From positions 47,925,877 through 47,989,876 of the forward strand of contig CM054161.1 in assembly GCA_028751875.1 (NCBI GenBank): 64,000 bases of DNA, written 5' to 3'. This document shows positions 32,395-43,959 of this stretch, piece by piece; position 1 is the stretch's first letter; the number at the start of each line of letters is the position of its first letter. Both the position numbers and the translations under genes were made by a program. This DNA is from Rapana venosa (Eukaryota > Mollusca > Gastropoda > Neogastropoda > Muricidae). Below the pieces are notes generated by a model. It saw only the letters and a list, made by a program, of their open reading frames with translations. It made no database searches and was not told where the DNA came from.

Positions 32395-33830
32395 TATAGA
32401 CCAATTTCCATCATATCTTTCCTTTCCAACTTGGAACAACATATCAACAAACACATAGTCCCGTCATTTGATACTACCAAATTTATTCACCCTAATCAGT
32501 CTGGATTTAGACCAAAATCATCTTGTCATACTGCAACTGATTAGCCTCGTAGACAACTGGCTATCAAAACTTTTATGGACAATTATTTTTGTGGAGTATA
32601 TTTGTAGATCTCAAAAAAGCTTTTGACACTATTGAACCACACACTTCTCATGAAAAAAAACTAAACCTGTTCATTTCTCTACAAAATTTACCTTTACAAC
32701 TACTTGCTTCCTATGTAGAAAAAGCAACAGTTAGTGTCTTCAATAGGCACAATACATCACACTACAAGCATCAATTATGGAGTACCACAAGGATCCATAA
32801 TAGGGACCTATTCTCTTCTCACTATACATAAACGACCTACCTCTCCACATCAATACCAAATGCGAACTATTTGCTGATGACACAACTTTTCATACGAGCC
32901 ACAATAACTTATCTCTTAGCAAAAGCATTACAAAAAGTGTTGATCAGCTTATTGAATGGGACCGAACTAAAAAAAAAAAAACCCCCATATTGGTCTATAC
33001 ACCCCAAAAAACAAAAATGATGCTTATTACCACTTAGACAAAAGCGTCAAAATTAACCCCACAAACTTACTCCAATCAAAATTAAAAAGGAGTAATTGAA
33101 ATAAACCCACCACAAGGTTTTATGGGTAACAATTGATGAAAATCTCTCGTTGGTTCTACCACTTATCTCAACTATGCAATTACAATGTCCCAAAAGAGTA
33201 TACCAAATTTCTATAATCATGCAATTTCTTGGTCTTTCATTCAAGGAACTATTTTCCAATCTTATATACAATCCTCAATAGGGACGATGCTTCTACCCTA
33301 TGGGATTCTGCTAGTGCAATCACTATGAAAACCGTTACTGAGTCTGTACAAAAGTTGCTCTCAAACTGTTCCTTTTAAAAAGACAAGTTACTAGAAGCTG
33401 ACTATACTCATTAAATATTCTCCCCTTACGCCAACGATAAAATATAACAAATGAGTCTTGATGTTCAAGATCTGACAGGAACTGTTCCATCATACTTAAA
33501 AGACAATTTCCCCCTAAAACCTATCCAGAAATACTATAAAGCCAGTGTCCCTATTCAGCAAGAATAGACTTATTCAAATAATAGTCTACTTTTAATCAGG
33601 CCCTATGCTGTGGAACTCCTTCCAGATTCAGTTTAAACAACATCAATGCATAAACAATCACAAAACTCAATTATCAACTCACTTGATACATCAACAATAA
33701 CAAAACCTCAGTCCATAGCATTAAAAGCTAAGTTGCACTATCCTCCCTTACAGATCTGGCCTTTCCATACTACCTATCTGCCCTTCCTTTCCCTTCACTG
33801 TATGTTTGTTCAGATATTGTCCTCTCTTCT
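32395..33830 (+). mobile_element. Second, distinct LINE reverse transcriptase remnant
   Basis: RT blocks in order are RPISII near 32399, NQSGFRPKSSCHTAT at about 32495-32540, FVDLKKAFDTIEPH at about 32600-32640, NYGVPQGSI at 32773-32799 and ELFADDTT at about 32865-32888. The catalytic aspartates of both KAFD and FADD are preserved. The C-terminus continues through LWDSASAITMKTV near 33300 and PMLWNSF near 33605, ending with a serine-rich tail and a CT run at about 33820-33850. Roughly ten frameshifts separate the blocks. The endonuclease half is missing, as in a 5'-truncated insertion. The CR1/L2/Rex-type group is likely, not proven. Confidence 0.82.
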
Positions 33831-33899
33831 CTCTCTCTCTCTCTCTCTCCTCTTTCAAATTTTCATTGATCTTGAGAAAGTGAGTTTATCAAAGTGTAA

Positions 33900-34035
33900 A
33901 GTGTTGTGTTTTTTTCTTTTTTTAAAAAAATTTATTTATTTATTTTTTTTTAAAATAATCAAAAAACATTTAATTTTATTTATTATTTTTTTTATTTTTT
34001 TATTAAATTTTTTTTTTTTTAAACTAACTTAAGTT
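33900..34035 (+). repeat. T-rich tract
   Basis: T runs and TTTATTTATT words, possibly a degenerated poly-A/T tail of the preceding element on the other strand. Confidence 0.6.
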
Positions 34036-34199
34036 ATAAGAATATATCTATCATACCATATGTGTGTTAATCTGTACGCGTATTATTGATAGTAGAGTGT
34101 TGACAGAGTATGATCTGCTGTTATTGAGAATGATAGTCAGTATTTTTTTCCTATGTCTTACGTGTCTTGTTTATGATTTACAAACAAATGCATAAACTT

Positions 34200-34471
34200 T
34201 ACCACACACACACTCAACACTTCCCACTCTCTCTCATTTCTTCCCCCCTCCCCCCCCATCTCTCTCTCTTACTTACAATGTAAGATGTTCATTTTTTGCA
34301 TTATGCGATTTTTTTTTCCTTATTGCTTTGAGTGTATTGAGTTGGGCTTTTTCTTTTTCATGGCGTTTCAATTGTACAAGTTTATTCGAAAAGAATATTG
34401 ATGGTGGGTCCTTGTGCTGTCTCGAGGAATTATAATTTAGTATTTCCTTGAAACACGCACTCTCTCTCTCT

Positions 34472-34517
<46 letters not shown>

Positions 34518-34790
34518 CCTGACCTTATAGATTGGCTTTCACCCCCCCCCCCCTTTTCTCCTCTTCTTGGTTTTTATTGTATGAGGATAGGGTATTGAGT
34601 TTTATTTCATTATCTCGAATCTGCATTGAGTATAATCTAAACTGGTGTTTGACGGTGATTCGTGCACTGTCTTGAGTTTTATATATTATTAGAAGTTATC
34701 ACAGAAACACACACTCTTCTCCCCCCCCTCTCTCTCTCTACTCTCTCTCTCTATCTCTCTCTCTCTCTCTCCCCCCCCCCCCTTCTCTCT

Positions 34791-34825
<35 letters not shown>

Positions 34826-35620
34826 TATGACCTTTATAGATTTGGCTGGTTGTTTTTTTTTTTTTTCTTTCTCTTTCTTTTTTTCTTTTCTTTGTTTTTA
34901 TTGTGTAAGTGTATGGGTATTGAGGTTTTTGATTTATTTAATTATTTTTATTATTATTTTTTTTATTTTTTTTTTTTATTTTTTTTTTTTATCATAACAT
35001 ATTTTTTGTGTGAGTATCAAAATAAGTGTCCTAAGGTGAATCGTATTGGAGTTTTTTATTTTTTTTAATTAATTATTATTATTATTTTATTTTTAGTTTC
35101 TTTTTTTTTTATCTTATCAGATTTTTTGTATGAGTAATCAAAATAAGTGATCCAAGGTGATCGTGTACTGTTTTGAGTATTATTATTAGCACCATCTCTG
35201 TATCAAACACACACACACACAGACGCACGCACGCACACTCTCTCTCTTTATCTCTCTACCTCTCGTCTCTCTTCTCTCTCTTTCTCTCTCTCTCTCTGTA
35301 TTTGGCCTAATACCGATATGCCAAATTAATTCATTTTCTCTCTCGATCTCTCTCTCTCTCTCTCTCACTTCTCTCCCCTTCTATTGTTATTGTGTATTAT
35401 AATATAGGGCATATTCATACTTTAGATTCTCAATTTTATTTTGGACTTGTTGACTGTACTTGAGCTCCAGTTGAATCTCCATTTTAATATCTTATTACCA
35501 CGTGTAACAAAAACTATGTGTACTATTCTACAATATGAAGGTGTTCAAATTTTTTGATCTATAAGTTAGGTTACTCTCTCTCTCTCTCTCTTCTCTCCTC
35601 TATCTCTCTCTCTATCTTCT

Positions 35621-35662
<42 letters not shown>

Positions 35663-37110
35663 GTTATTGTGTAGTTGTTACTTTGTTCTTCTTGGTGATT
35701 GTTTGGTTTTTCGCTTGGTTAGTATTTTGTTTTGGTGTATGTATGTGTGTGTGTATGTGTGTAAAGGGGGAACGGTGCTGTTTTTTGTTGTTGTTTTTGT
35801 TTTAAACTGTTGTTTTTTGCTTTGTTTGTTTGTTTGGGGTTTTTATTTGTTGTTTTTTGTTTTTTTTTCCCCATTTGATAGATGTTGTTTTTTTCTTCTT
35901 TTTTAGTTTGTTTATTGGGAAAGGGTGTTTTTGTTGCTTTTTTTTTTTTTTTTATTGGTTTTTTTTTTTTTTTTTTTTTTTTGGGGGGGGGGGGGTGGGG
36001 GGGGTTCTGGGGTATGTTTGCTTTTGTTTCTTTGTTCGTTGGGGTTTGTTTGTTGTTTGTTTGTATGTTTGTTTGTTTTTTTCTCTTCTCTCTTTTTCTT
36101 TAAAAAATATGTTTTTTCCTTTTGTTCTTCTGCTTGAATAGTTGAGTACTGAGTGCATTTTTAAATGTGACCTATGGCGGGGACTGGATGTAAAAAAAGA
36201 ACATGAATACTTATTCATTACCTGGGAAAAAAAAGAATTTGTTTGTTTATTACTTACAATGTGTAGAGTTCTTTTTTATGACTTTATTGGCTTTTTTCCC
36301 CCTTTTTTATGAGAGTGTATGGGTATTGCACATATTTTATTTACCATGACATTCCAATTGGCCATGTGCATCATAATTAAAGTGTTTGTTGTTGATTGTT
36401 TTTTGTGCTATGTGAGTAATTACATATTTTAGTATTATCCCCGAAACACCCCCCCAACCCACCCCACACACTAAAACACACACACACTCACTCGCACACT
36501 CAACTCACACACACACCACACTCACACACACACACAAACTCAAACACACACGCTCAAACACACAACACACAAACACCACCACCACACACACACACACACA
36601 CCCCACACACACTAACTCACTCACTCCAATATTATCTCCTAAACGACTGTATAGTTTTAAATTTCTTCTTGGTTTGTTTCTTGTTTTTTATTGTGTGGAT
36701 GTATGGGTATTAAATTTATTTCCTTTTCATGAAATATAATTTGAAAACGAGTATTTTCTAAAATGAGTGTTGATGGGAATGATACTCGTGTTGTGGATAT
36801 TTTATTGGATATTATCTCTGAATACACACACACACACTCTCTGTCTCTCTGTTCTCTGTTCTGTCTCTGTCTCTCTCTCGCTCTTTCTGACTCTCTCTCT
36901 CTATTCTCTCTCTATTCTCTCTAACCGTTATGACCTGCTTATATTCATAGTATATCATGATGAAGGATTCTTTTTTTATTTTTCAATACTTTATTGGACT
37001 TTGTCTGTACTTAAGTTTTAATGAGTGCCCTATTATTTCAATATCTTATAAATTATGTGTAACAAGTATGTGTTACATTTGACAATGTGTAATGTTTTAT
37101 CATTATGACT
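34200..37110 (+). repeat. Diverged tandem array, complex 250-500 bp modules joined by CT/CA repeats
   Basis: Modules recur near 34270, 34510, 34820, 35040, 36240, 36640 and 36920. Shared words include ACTTATGACCTTTATAGATT, TTTTTATTGTGTAAGTGTAT, GTATGGGTATTGAG, AAAATAAGTGATCCAAGGTG, CGTGTACTGTTTTGAGTATT and ATTATCTCTGAAACACACAC. A second pair (35440-35500 and 36990-37060) shares TTATTGGACTTTGTCTGTAC and ATTATGTGTAACAA-like words. Frames in T/G-rich parts are artefacts. A SINE A tail lies at 36176-36242. Confidence 0.65.
35935..36010 (+). repeat. Poly-T then poly-G tract
   Basis: Long T runs followed by about 13 G and GGTGGGGG. Inserted within the module array. Confidence 0.85.
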
Positions 37111-37421
37111 TATTAAGTGTGGTTTGTTATTGTTCTTGGCTTTGTTGTTTCTCTTGTTCTGTGTTGTTGTTTGTCTGTTTTTCTCTTTTTATATCTTTTG
37201 TTGTTTTGGTTTTTCCTTCTTCTTTTGTTTGTTTCGTTTGTTTTGGTTAGGTTTTTGGGGGGTCCGGGGTAGGGGTGGGGTATTCTTAGGATTTTCTTTT
37301 AATTGCTTGCTTTGGGGGGGGAGGGTTGCTGGGGGGGGGGGGTTGTTTTGAAAAGGGTATTCCCTGTTTTTATTGTGAGACTGTATAAGTATTGGGTTAT
37401 TATTATTAAGATGTTATCCAT

Positions 37422-37512
37422 AACGGGGGGGAATGGATGTAAAAAAAGCAATGTGTGCGTTATTCATTATCTCGAAATAAATGAGTTGTCATTGTCATTG
37501 TCATTGTCTCTC
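37422..37512 (+). mobile_element. SINE family A tail with (TCATTG)n end
   Basis: GGAATGGATGTAAAAAAAGC and TTATTCATTATCTCGAAATA followed by three TTGTCA/TCATTG units. Same type of end as at 29395. Confidence 0.75.
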
Positions 37513-37514
37513 TC

Positions 37515-37857
37515 TCTCTCTCGGTGGTGTTAAGTAATTTAAAACACCAGCTTTGGGCAAATAGTATACACCCCCTTCTGCTCTAGTAAATTAAACACCT
37601 TTAATTATATTTACCCCTCTCTCTGTGATAAATTACTTCTTATCCACCAGCTTTGGGCAATAATATTACCCCCTCTCTCTCTCTTTCTCCTACTCCATTA
37701 TCTCTATCTCTCTTTCTCTCTTTCTCCATCTCTCTCCTCTCATGTTATTAATATTCAGTTTGTCCATATATTAATAGTCCACCCATCTCCATCCTCCTCA
37801 ATGTGTTTGTATGATATGGCTTAAAACACATTAATCATTTGAAATTCTTACACCAAT

Positions 37858-37920
<63 letters not shown>

Positions 37921-38030
37921 GCTGCTCTATAGGTGGTTAAAATATTTAACACACTTTGGGCAAAATATTCTCTCTCTCTCTTCTCTCTCTCTGTCTCTGT
38001 CTCTCTCTCTCTCTGTCTCTTCTCTCTTCT

Positions 38031-38064
<34 letters not shown>

Positions 38065-38155
38065 TCTCTCTCTTTCTCTTTCTCTCTCTCTCTTCTCTCT
38101 CTCTCTTCTCTCTCTCTCTGGTCAGTTAATTTAAACACCAGCTTCAGAAATTAAC
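37515..38155 (+). repeat. CT-linked CACCAGCT motif cluster with long (CT)n
   Basis: Copies of the CACCAGCTTTGGGCAA motif occur near 37540, 37650, 37945 (damaged) and 38133. Between them are CT runs, the longest at 37858-37918 and 37970-38118. Confidence 0.75.
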
Positions 38156-38340
38156 ATCTGCTGCTGATTGACATACAAGGCCATTTGCTACACGATGTGT
38201 TGTTTCCAAATTCTTTTTTTATGTTACTCTTTGGAAAGAAAGTTGGGGTTTTCCTATGCTCTCTCACGTTTTTGGTCATATTCTGTGGGATGTGTCAGTG
38301 TTGGGTTTTTTCCTCCCCACCCCCCACCCCACACATGTTG

Positions 38341-38675
38341 CTCATAGCCTAGTGGTTAGAACATTGCACTGCAATCTGACGAGCCGGTTAAGAGGATATT
38401 TTCCCCTGGAGTTAACATCAGTGCAGACTCCACTCTCCCCAAAAGTCCTTCGTATGAGACTATAAACCGAGGCCCCGTGTGCGAACGCACGCAGAACATC
38501 TTGCGCACACGTTAAATCCTGTTCCGCTTTTTGTAAGAGTAGGCCATTGTGTGCCGGTGGGAACGGATGACAAAATTTACAAACCTGCAAACACACGGGG
38601 TCTGGATGTAAAAAGCACATAAGTGCTTATTCCATTATCCTCGATCTAAAAGAATAAATAAATAAATAAATAAAC
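38341..38675 (+). mobile_element. SINE family A, clean reference copy
   Basis: Best-preserved family A. The head is ATAGCCTAGTGGTTAGAACA, the B-box is shortened to GAGCCGGTTAAGAGG, and then come GAGTTAACATCAGTGCAGAC, CTTCGTATGAGACTATAAAC, CGAACGCACGCAGAACATCT, GTAAGAGTAGGCCATTGTGT, GGTCTGGATGTAAAAAGCAC and an (AATA)n end. The loss of part of the B-box suggests it is no longer transcribed. Confidence 0.9.
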
Positions 38676-38867
38676 ATTTTGACCCCACCACCCTAGCTAT
38701 ACACACAAAGCTTGTTCTGTCAATCAATGCTACGCTGCTGTAAGGCCACCTGACAGAAGGGCCCTGCACTGCTCTTGAGTCGCCTTGTTGGTGGGTGTTG
38801 GGTTTTTCCAGTGGTGCCTGTTCTGAGCTGGGTAATGAGAAATATACAGTTGCATGCGATTACACAA

Positions 38868-38946
38868 GGAACCTTGGTCTGTAGTCTCATACGAAGGACT
38901 TTAGGGGGAGTGGAGTGACCACTGATGTTAACTCCAAGGAATTCTA
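38868..38946 (-). mobile_element. SINE family A fragment, minus strand
   Basis: GTAGTCTCATACGAAGGACT and ACTGATGTTAACTCCAAGGA are the reverse complement of the 5' body. Head and tail are missing. Confidence 0.75.
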
Positions 38947-39179
38947 AATTGTGGGTGTGTGTGTGTGTGTGTGTGTGTGTTTATGTCTTTACTAGATAAT
39001 GGTCATTATGGTGCGCGGGTGCACGTGTGTGCGTAAGTGTGATAAAACTGTTTCATATTTGGTGTGTGTATGTATGGGTGTTGCGGCGTGTGTGTGATGT
39101 GCACGTGCGTGCAGCAAAAAAAAAATTTTTTTTTTTTCCCCCAATCAATGGTTTTACCAACATTGTATTCCTACATTGA

Positions 39180-39186
39180 TCTGGTG

Positions 39187-39250
<64 letters not shown>
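39180..39250 (+). repeat. (GT)n microsatellite
   Basis: GT run of about 60 bp. A shorter one lies at 38952-38982. Confidence 0.9.
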
Positions 39251-39252
<2 letters not shown>

Positions 39253-39334
39253 TTGTGTGTACGCTGGTAGTGGTGTGCGCGCACCCTGGGTTGTGTGTTT
39301 GTGTTATGATAATTTTTTAAGTATCTTGGAAATC

Positions 39335-39512
39335 TGACAAAGCGCTTTGATTCGTTGCTTTACAAGTTCAATGCTTATAAAACCATACATTATTATTATT
39401 ATTATTATTATTATATTATTATTATTTTTATTTTTTTTTATTATTATTTTATTATCATTACATTATTTTTTATTATTATTATTATTATTATTAATATTAA
39501 TTATTATTAATG
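39335..39512 (+). mobile_element. CR1/L2-like LINE 3' tail with long ATT-rich end
   Basis: AAAGCGCTTTGATTCGTTGC and AATGCTTATAAAACCATAC then ATT repeats to about 39512. The repeat end meets the start of the RTE-like element exactly. Confidence 0.72.
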
Positions 39513-39514
39513 CT

Positions 39515-41655
39515 TATAACATTTGGGAGACAAAACAGTGGCAAACAGGATGACACAATCACTCTTAGACCCCCTGCCAAGAAGGGGAATTTACGCCAAT
39601 GCCAAAACTATAGATACATTCTGCACTAGTCAGCACGCCAGCAAGATCATTGTTTTTTTTTTTTTTACTCTAAGTTATTTTGAATGATCAAAAGGAGCAG
39701 GAGGAACACCTTGCAGGGAACAAGCTGGGTTCTGGGAGGCAGTGAGAGGCACAATTCGAACAGATTTTAATGCCCATCATGATGGACAACATCTTCAACA
39801 ATAGAGAGACCTGTTCCACAACTCCATCGACTTCAAGAAGGCTTTTGACAAGAGTATGGCACGAAGGCCTGTGGAGGTCCTCAGAATGTTTGGCATTGAA
39901 AGAAGGCACTAGTGCAAACCATTTGCAAGCACTATACAACACTGCAAGCAGTGCAGTTTAGAACAATCAGGGTCGGAGACTACTTCAAAACCACAGTTGG
40001 GGTCCGACATTCCGACATGGATGGCCGGTAATCTCCAGTCCTGTTCATGTTGTTCTTGGAAAACATTATGAGAGAGTCCCTCCTTGACATCCACCACCTA
40101 CCATCTCATTGGCGGCAGGACCCCTCAAAAACTTACGGTTTGCCGATGACATTGACCTCATGGGCGGAAGTAACACAGAGCTGCAAGATCTTAGACCAGG
40201 ACTGAGATCAGAGCGGAGCATAGGGGATTTTTTTGGAGTGTGTGTTTGTTTGTGTGGATGTGTGTGAACTGGGTGTGTGCATTGGATGAAATGTTGCGTT
40301 TTGTTGTTTGGGTGTTATGATTTTGATGAATGGTGAAGGAATGGAGAATAGTGTGGAAATGATTGTTGTGGTGTCGTCTGTGTTTGTTGTGTTGATGTTT
40401 TTGAATGTGTGGTGTGAAGTTGTGATGAATGTGGTGTTGGAATGGTGTTGTGAATGTGTGTTTGTTGAAAAGTGTGAATTGTGTGTGTGGTTGTGATGAT
40501 TTGTTGTGTGAATCTTGTTGGTGAAATGTGTGTTTTTGATGTTGTTAAGAAGTTGGCTTTGATAGTGTTGTGTTGTTGTGTTGTTTGGATGTGTTTGATA
40601 TTTGTCGGGGTTTGGTTGGATGTGTTGTGTTGTTGTTGATGTGGTTGAAATGAAATGGTTGAAATTTGATGGTGAAATGTTTGTGTTTGTGATTTTGTTT
40701 GTGTTTGTGAATGGTTGTGTTGGACTTTTTGAATGAATGGTAATGATTTGTGTGTTGCTGAATGAGTGTTGTGTTTTGAAAAGTGATTTGAATTATTGTT
40801 GTGTGAATGTGTGTGATTGTTTGTGTTGGTTGTTGTTGTTAGTGTGAATAGAAATGTGTGTGTTGAATTGATGTTTTGGGAATGAATGTGGTTGTTTTGA
40901 AATGTGAATGCTTGTGAGAGAACTCGGAGTAAATGTAAAGTATTGTTGAACAGCACGAGCAATGCACGCCTAAAATTTTACATTGAAGGCACAACTGGGA
41001 GGTGGTTGACGTTTTAAATACTCGGCGTCCACTCTCAAAGGACGGGGCGATCGACGGCAGAAATCAAGTCAGAATAGCATGGCAAATCTTCCATGACAAA
41101 ACTCACCACCATATGGAACAGTAAAGAGATCAGTTTCCAATCAAACTAAAGGCTCTTTTACAAAGCCTAATCAGTCGATCCTGCTGATACGGAAGTGAAA
41201 CCTGGACATTGACTTGCTGAAACGCAAAAGCGAAATCCAGTCATTCGAAACAAAATGCCTTAAGAATACTTCTGGCATATCCTGGACGAGAACGATTAAG
41301 ACACGAATTTGTCATGAGTCAAATAACACGGTGGCAGGTCACAGGAACCCTTCTCACCATGGTCAAGAAGAAAAAGATGACATGGTTCGGCCACGTCACC
41401 CGCCACCACTACACTTGCCAAAACAGTAGACTGCAGGGAACACTCGGTAAGTGGCAGAAGGAGGGAAGAGCAGAACAGTCATGGTATGTGGACAACATCA
41501 CGAGAATTGGCCAGGAGAATGACTCGGCACTATGCGCAGAGCCGAGGACCGAGGTATGGATGGAGGAGGCTTACCACGGCATCGTCTTTCATGTCTCCCC
41601 CACGACCGCCAAGGTCACGGGTCTGATGATGATGATGATTATAACAATCTGAAAT
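39515..41655 (+). mobile_element. RTE-like LINE, RT to C-terminus, interrupted
   Basis: The element begins within the RT with NIWETKQWQTG at about 39516-39550. Damaged QSL..PLP and NYR-type blocks follow, then IDFKKAFD at 39826-39849 (block A), FADDIDLMGG near 40140-40168 with both aspartates intact, YGSETWTLTC at 41188-41217, and KKKMTWFGHVTRH at 41364-41404, the GHVTRH block characteristic of RTE C-termini. It ends in (ATG)n-like ATGATGATGATG at 41624-41640. Internal frameshifts occur in every block. A C-depleted insert of about 0.7 kb splits it between the FADD region and the following block. It is 5'-truncated and inactive. Confidence 0.83.
40225..40925 (+). repeat. Cytosine-depleted insert within the RTE-like LINE
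   Basis: Between 40261 and 40920 I count 11 C in 660 bases. Words are mixtures of TGTG, GTTG, GAATG and GAAATG without a fixed period. The 215-codon minus-strand frame (His/Thr/Gln/Asn-rich) is open because G is nearly absent on that strand, leaving only TAA as a possible stop. I do not call it a gene. LINE sequence resumes at about 40920 with GAGAGAACTCGGAGTAAATG. Confidence 0.85.
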
Positions 41656-41782
41656 GTATTTTTCTTGTGTCTTGTGAGATAGTTATAGGTATCAATGTGC
41701 CTGTCAGTATTGTAATTGCCCTTCATGGGGTGATTAAAGTGTTCTTGACTTGACTTGACTTTGACTTGACAAGGAAAAGTAA

Positions 41783-41875
41783 ATCCCTGTGGTGGCTCCA
41801 GCTTGGGCTGGAACTCTGGCCGTCAGATAAAAAACGTATTGCTCTAACCACCAGGCTACCCCGTCCCCTGATATA
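41783..41875 (-). mobile_element. SINE family A head, minus strand
   Basis: Plus-strand TCTAACCACCAGGCTACCCC is the reverse of the A-box region, and GGGCTGGAACTCTGGCC that of the B-box. Body and tail are absent here. A degraded body lies at 42060. Confidence 0.75.
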
Positions 41876-41919
41876 ATAGAAGTAGACAAAGACAGAGAAT
41901 AAAAAACACGCGAGAGAGA

Positions 41920-42012
41920 GAGAGACGAACGGAGAGGGGGAGGGAGAGAGGAGAAGAGAGAGAGGAGAGAGGGGAGAGGGAGGGGGAGGGGAGAAAAGAA
42001 GGGAGAGAGATT
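41920..42012 (+). repeat. GA-rich microsatellite
   Basis: GAGAGGGGGAGGGAGAGAGG-type words. Purine-rich. Confidence 0.85.
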
Positions 42013-42059
42013 TTTGTTTTTTTTATTGTTTTTTTTTTTCGGGATAAAGGAATAAACAT

Positions 42060-42335
42060 TAATTATGTTTTTTTTTTTTTTAAAATCCGTCCCCCTGTGT
42101 ATGCGGTTTTTTAAAATTTTCATCTGTTTTTCCCCCCGGCCCCCAATGGCCCACTCTTCGAAAAGGGAAAAGGTTTTACGTGTGGACAAGATGTTTTGCG
42201 TGGTTCGCACACGGGGGGCCCGGTTTTGTTCATGAAGGACTTTTGGGGGTGGAGTCTGCACGGGATGGTAACCCCACGGTCAAACCCCGGGTTGTGATTA
42301 CGGCGCAATTTTAATCACAGGCTATACCCCTTTCC
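42060..42335 (-). mobile_element. SINE family A, minus strand, homopolymer-degraded
   Basis: Words such as AAAATCCGTCCCCCTGTGTA, GTGGTTCGCACACGGGGG and TCACAGGCTATACCCC read family A backwards from tail to head. It is much more damaged than the head copy about 200 bp away. Confidence 0.7.
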
Positions 42336-42990
42336 CCCCCCCCCCCCCCCATCCCCCGAGGAAAGAGAGAGAGAGAGAGACAACCCGGAAATATTTCTTC
42401 ACAAAAACGGTCTAATAAAGGGGTGTTGCCGAACTCAAAAGGTTTTGTTAACCAAAAGAATTAGTTCAAAATATGATTTATTCCCAATTGATGCATATAC
42501 AGAGAAACAAAGACGGGAGAGACAGCAGAAGGAGACAGGACAGAGGGGAACACTGAAACTGAAAAATGTTTGTACGTGGGCCTTTGGGGCCCATTATAAA
42601 AACATGTTTGGGGGGGGGGGAAAGGTAGAATCATAGCAGAAAAACGTTTTTTTACCCTTTTTCGCTTTCCAATTCTGAAGCTTACAGAATCAACTCAAAT
42701 GTTTTAGTTTTTTCATCCTCATCATTATCTTCAGCATTACATCAAAACCCGCCATCAGCATTTTAGTCCCTATAGTAGCAGCTGCAGAAAGTATATCAAC
42801 ATCACCATTTACTTCATCCTCTACTTTCATTTCAAAGTCATTTCCATATCTAGTATTATCTCATACTTCAACCTGTATAGTTATCTCGTCCGTTAGCATT
42901 CATATCGTTTCTGTCGCATCTTCAAACAGAGTAGATAGATAGAAAGACGACAGACAGACAGACGATGTATTTGACGACAGGTAAAAAGAT
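42336..42990. other. Unassigned interval
   Basis: A C run and GA run at the left end, a G run at 42608-42622, then about 300 bp of ordinary composition (42660-42950) without recognised features. Confidence 0.4.
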
Positions 42991-43530
42991 TTGATTAGAA
43001 ATTTGTAGATAGATAGATGATGTAGATGATGATAGATAGATAATAGATAGATAGACAGATAGATGATAGATGATAGTAGATGATAGATAGATAGATAGAC
43101 AGTTTGATAGTAGATGTAGATAGTAAAGAGAGACAGACAGACAGACAGACAGATAGATAGTCGATAGAAGATAGATAGATGGTGATAGATGATAGTAGAT
43201 TGTTTTTGAAGATGATAGATGTAGATGTAGAAGTAGTATTTGATAGATAGTTGATTGTTTGATAGATAAAAAGTGGGTAGATGATAGACAGATGACAGCA
43301 GCAGAAACATGAAGGTAGTAAAAAGTGGAAGATAGATAGATAGTAGATAGATAGTAGATGATAGATAGATAGAAGAGAGGGAGGTGATAAAAGCGACAAA
43401 AGACAGCTAGAGGAATGGAGGAGATGAGAGAGGAGAGTAGACGATAGATGATAGTAGAAGATAGTAGATAGTAGATGAAGTAGTAGATAGATGTTAGATA
43501 GATAGATAGATAGATAGTAGATAAATGATA
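42920..43530. repeat. GATA/GACA imperfect microsatellite block
   Basis: AGATAGATAG, AGACAGACAG and TGATAGATGATAGTAGATGA words dominate. Tyrosine/leucine-rich minus frames are artefacts. Confidence 0.88.
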
Positions 43531-43959
43531 ATTATTGTTCCATTTTCGTCAGTCACTGTCCCACTTCCCCCTTAACATTACACCATCGTTCCCATCATCA
43601 CCTTTGTATCGAGAGACGACAGGACAGAGAGTCAGAATGAAGACAGACGACGTCGTCAGTCACTCAGGCAGACAGTCAAAAATACAGAAAAAAAGGATTG
43701 AAGGTGGGGGGGGGGGGGGGGGGAAAAGAAAAAAAGATTGTACAAATAAAGCTTATCACGAAAATCGGAAAAGTTTGACTAAAGAAGATGAGGAAAAGTT
43801 GAAAAAAAAAATGTGTATCCCTATTAAAGAAAAAGAAAAGAAGAGAAGAAGAAAAAGAAAGCCAAACGAAAGGTTGTTTCAAAGTTTTGTGCACAAAAAA
43901 CCCTTTGGCGTCACAAAACAAAAAACTAATTGTAAATAACTTTGAAAATTAAGTGTTTT

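Noticed and set aside
40315..40962. Minus-strand 215-codon His/Thr/Gln/Asn-rich protein
   Set aside because: G is almost absent on that strand, so two of three stop codons cannot occur. It also lies inside a disrupted LINE.
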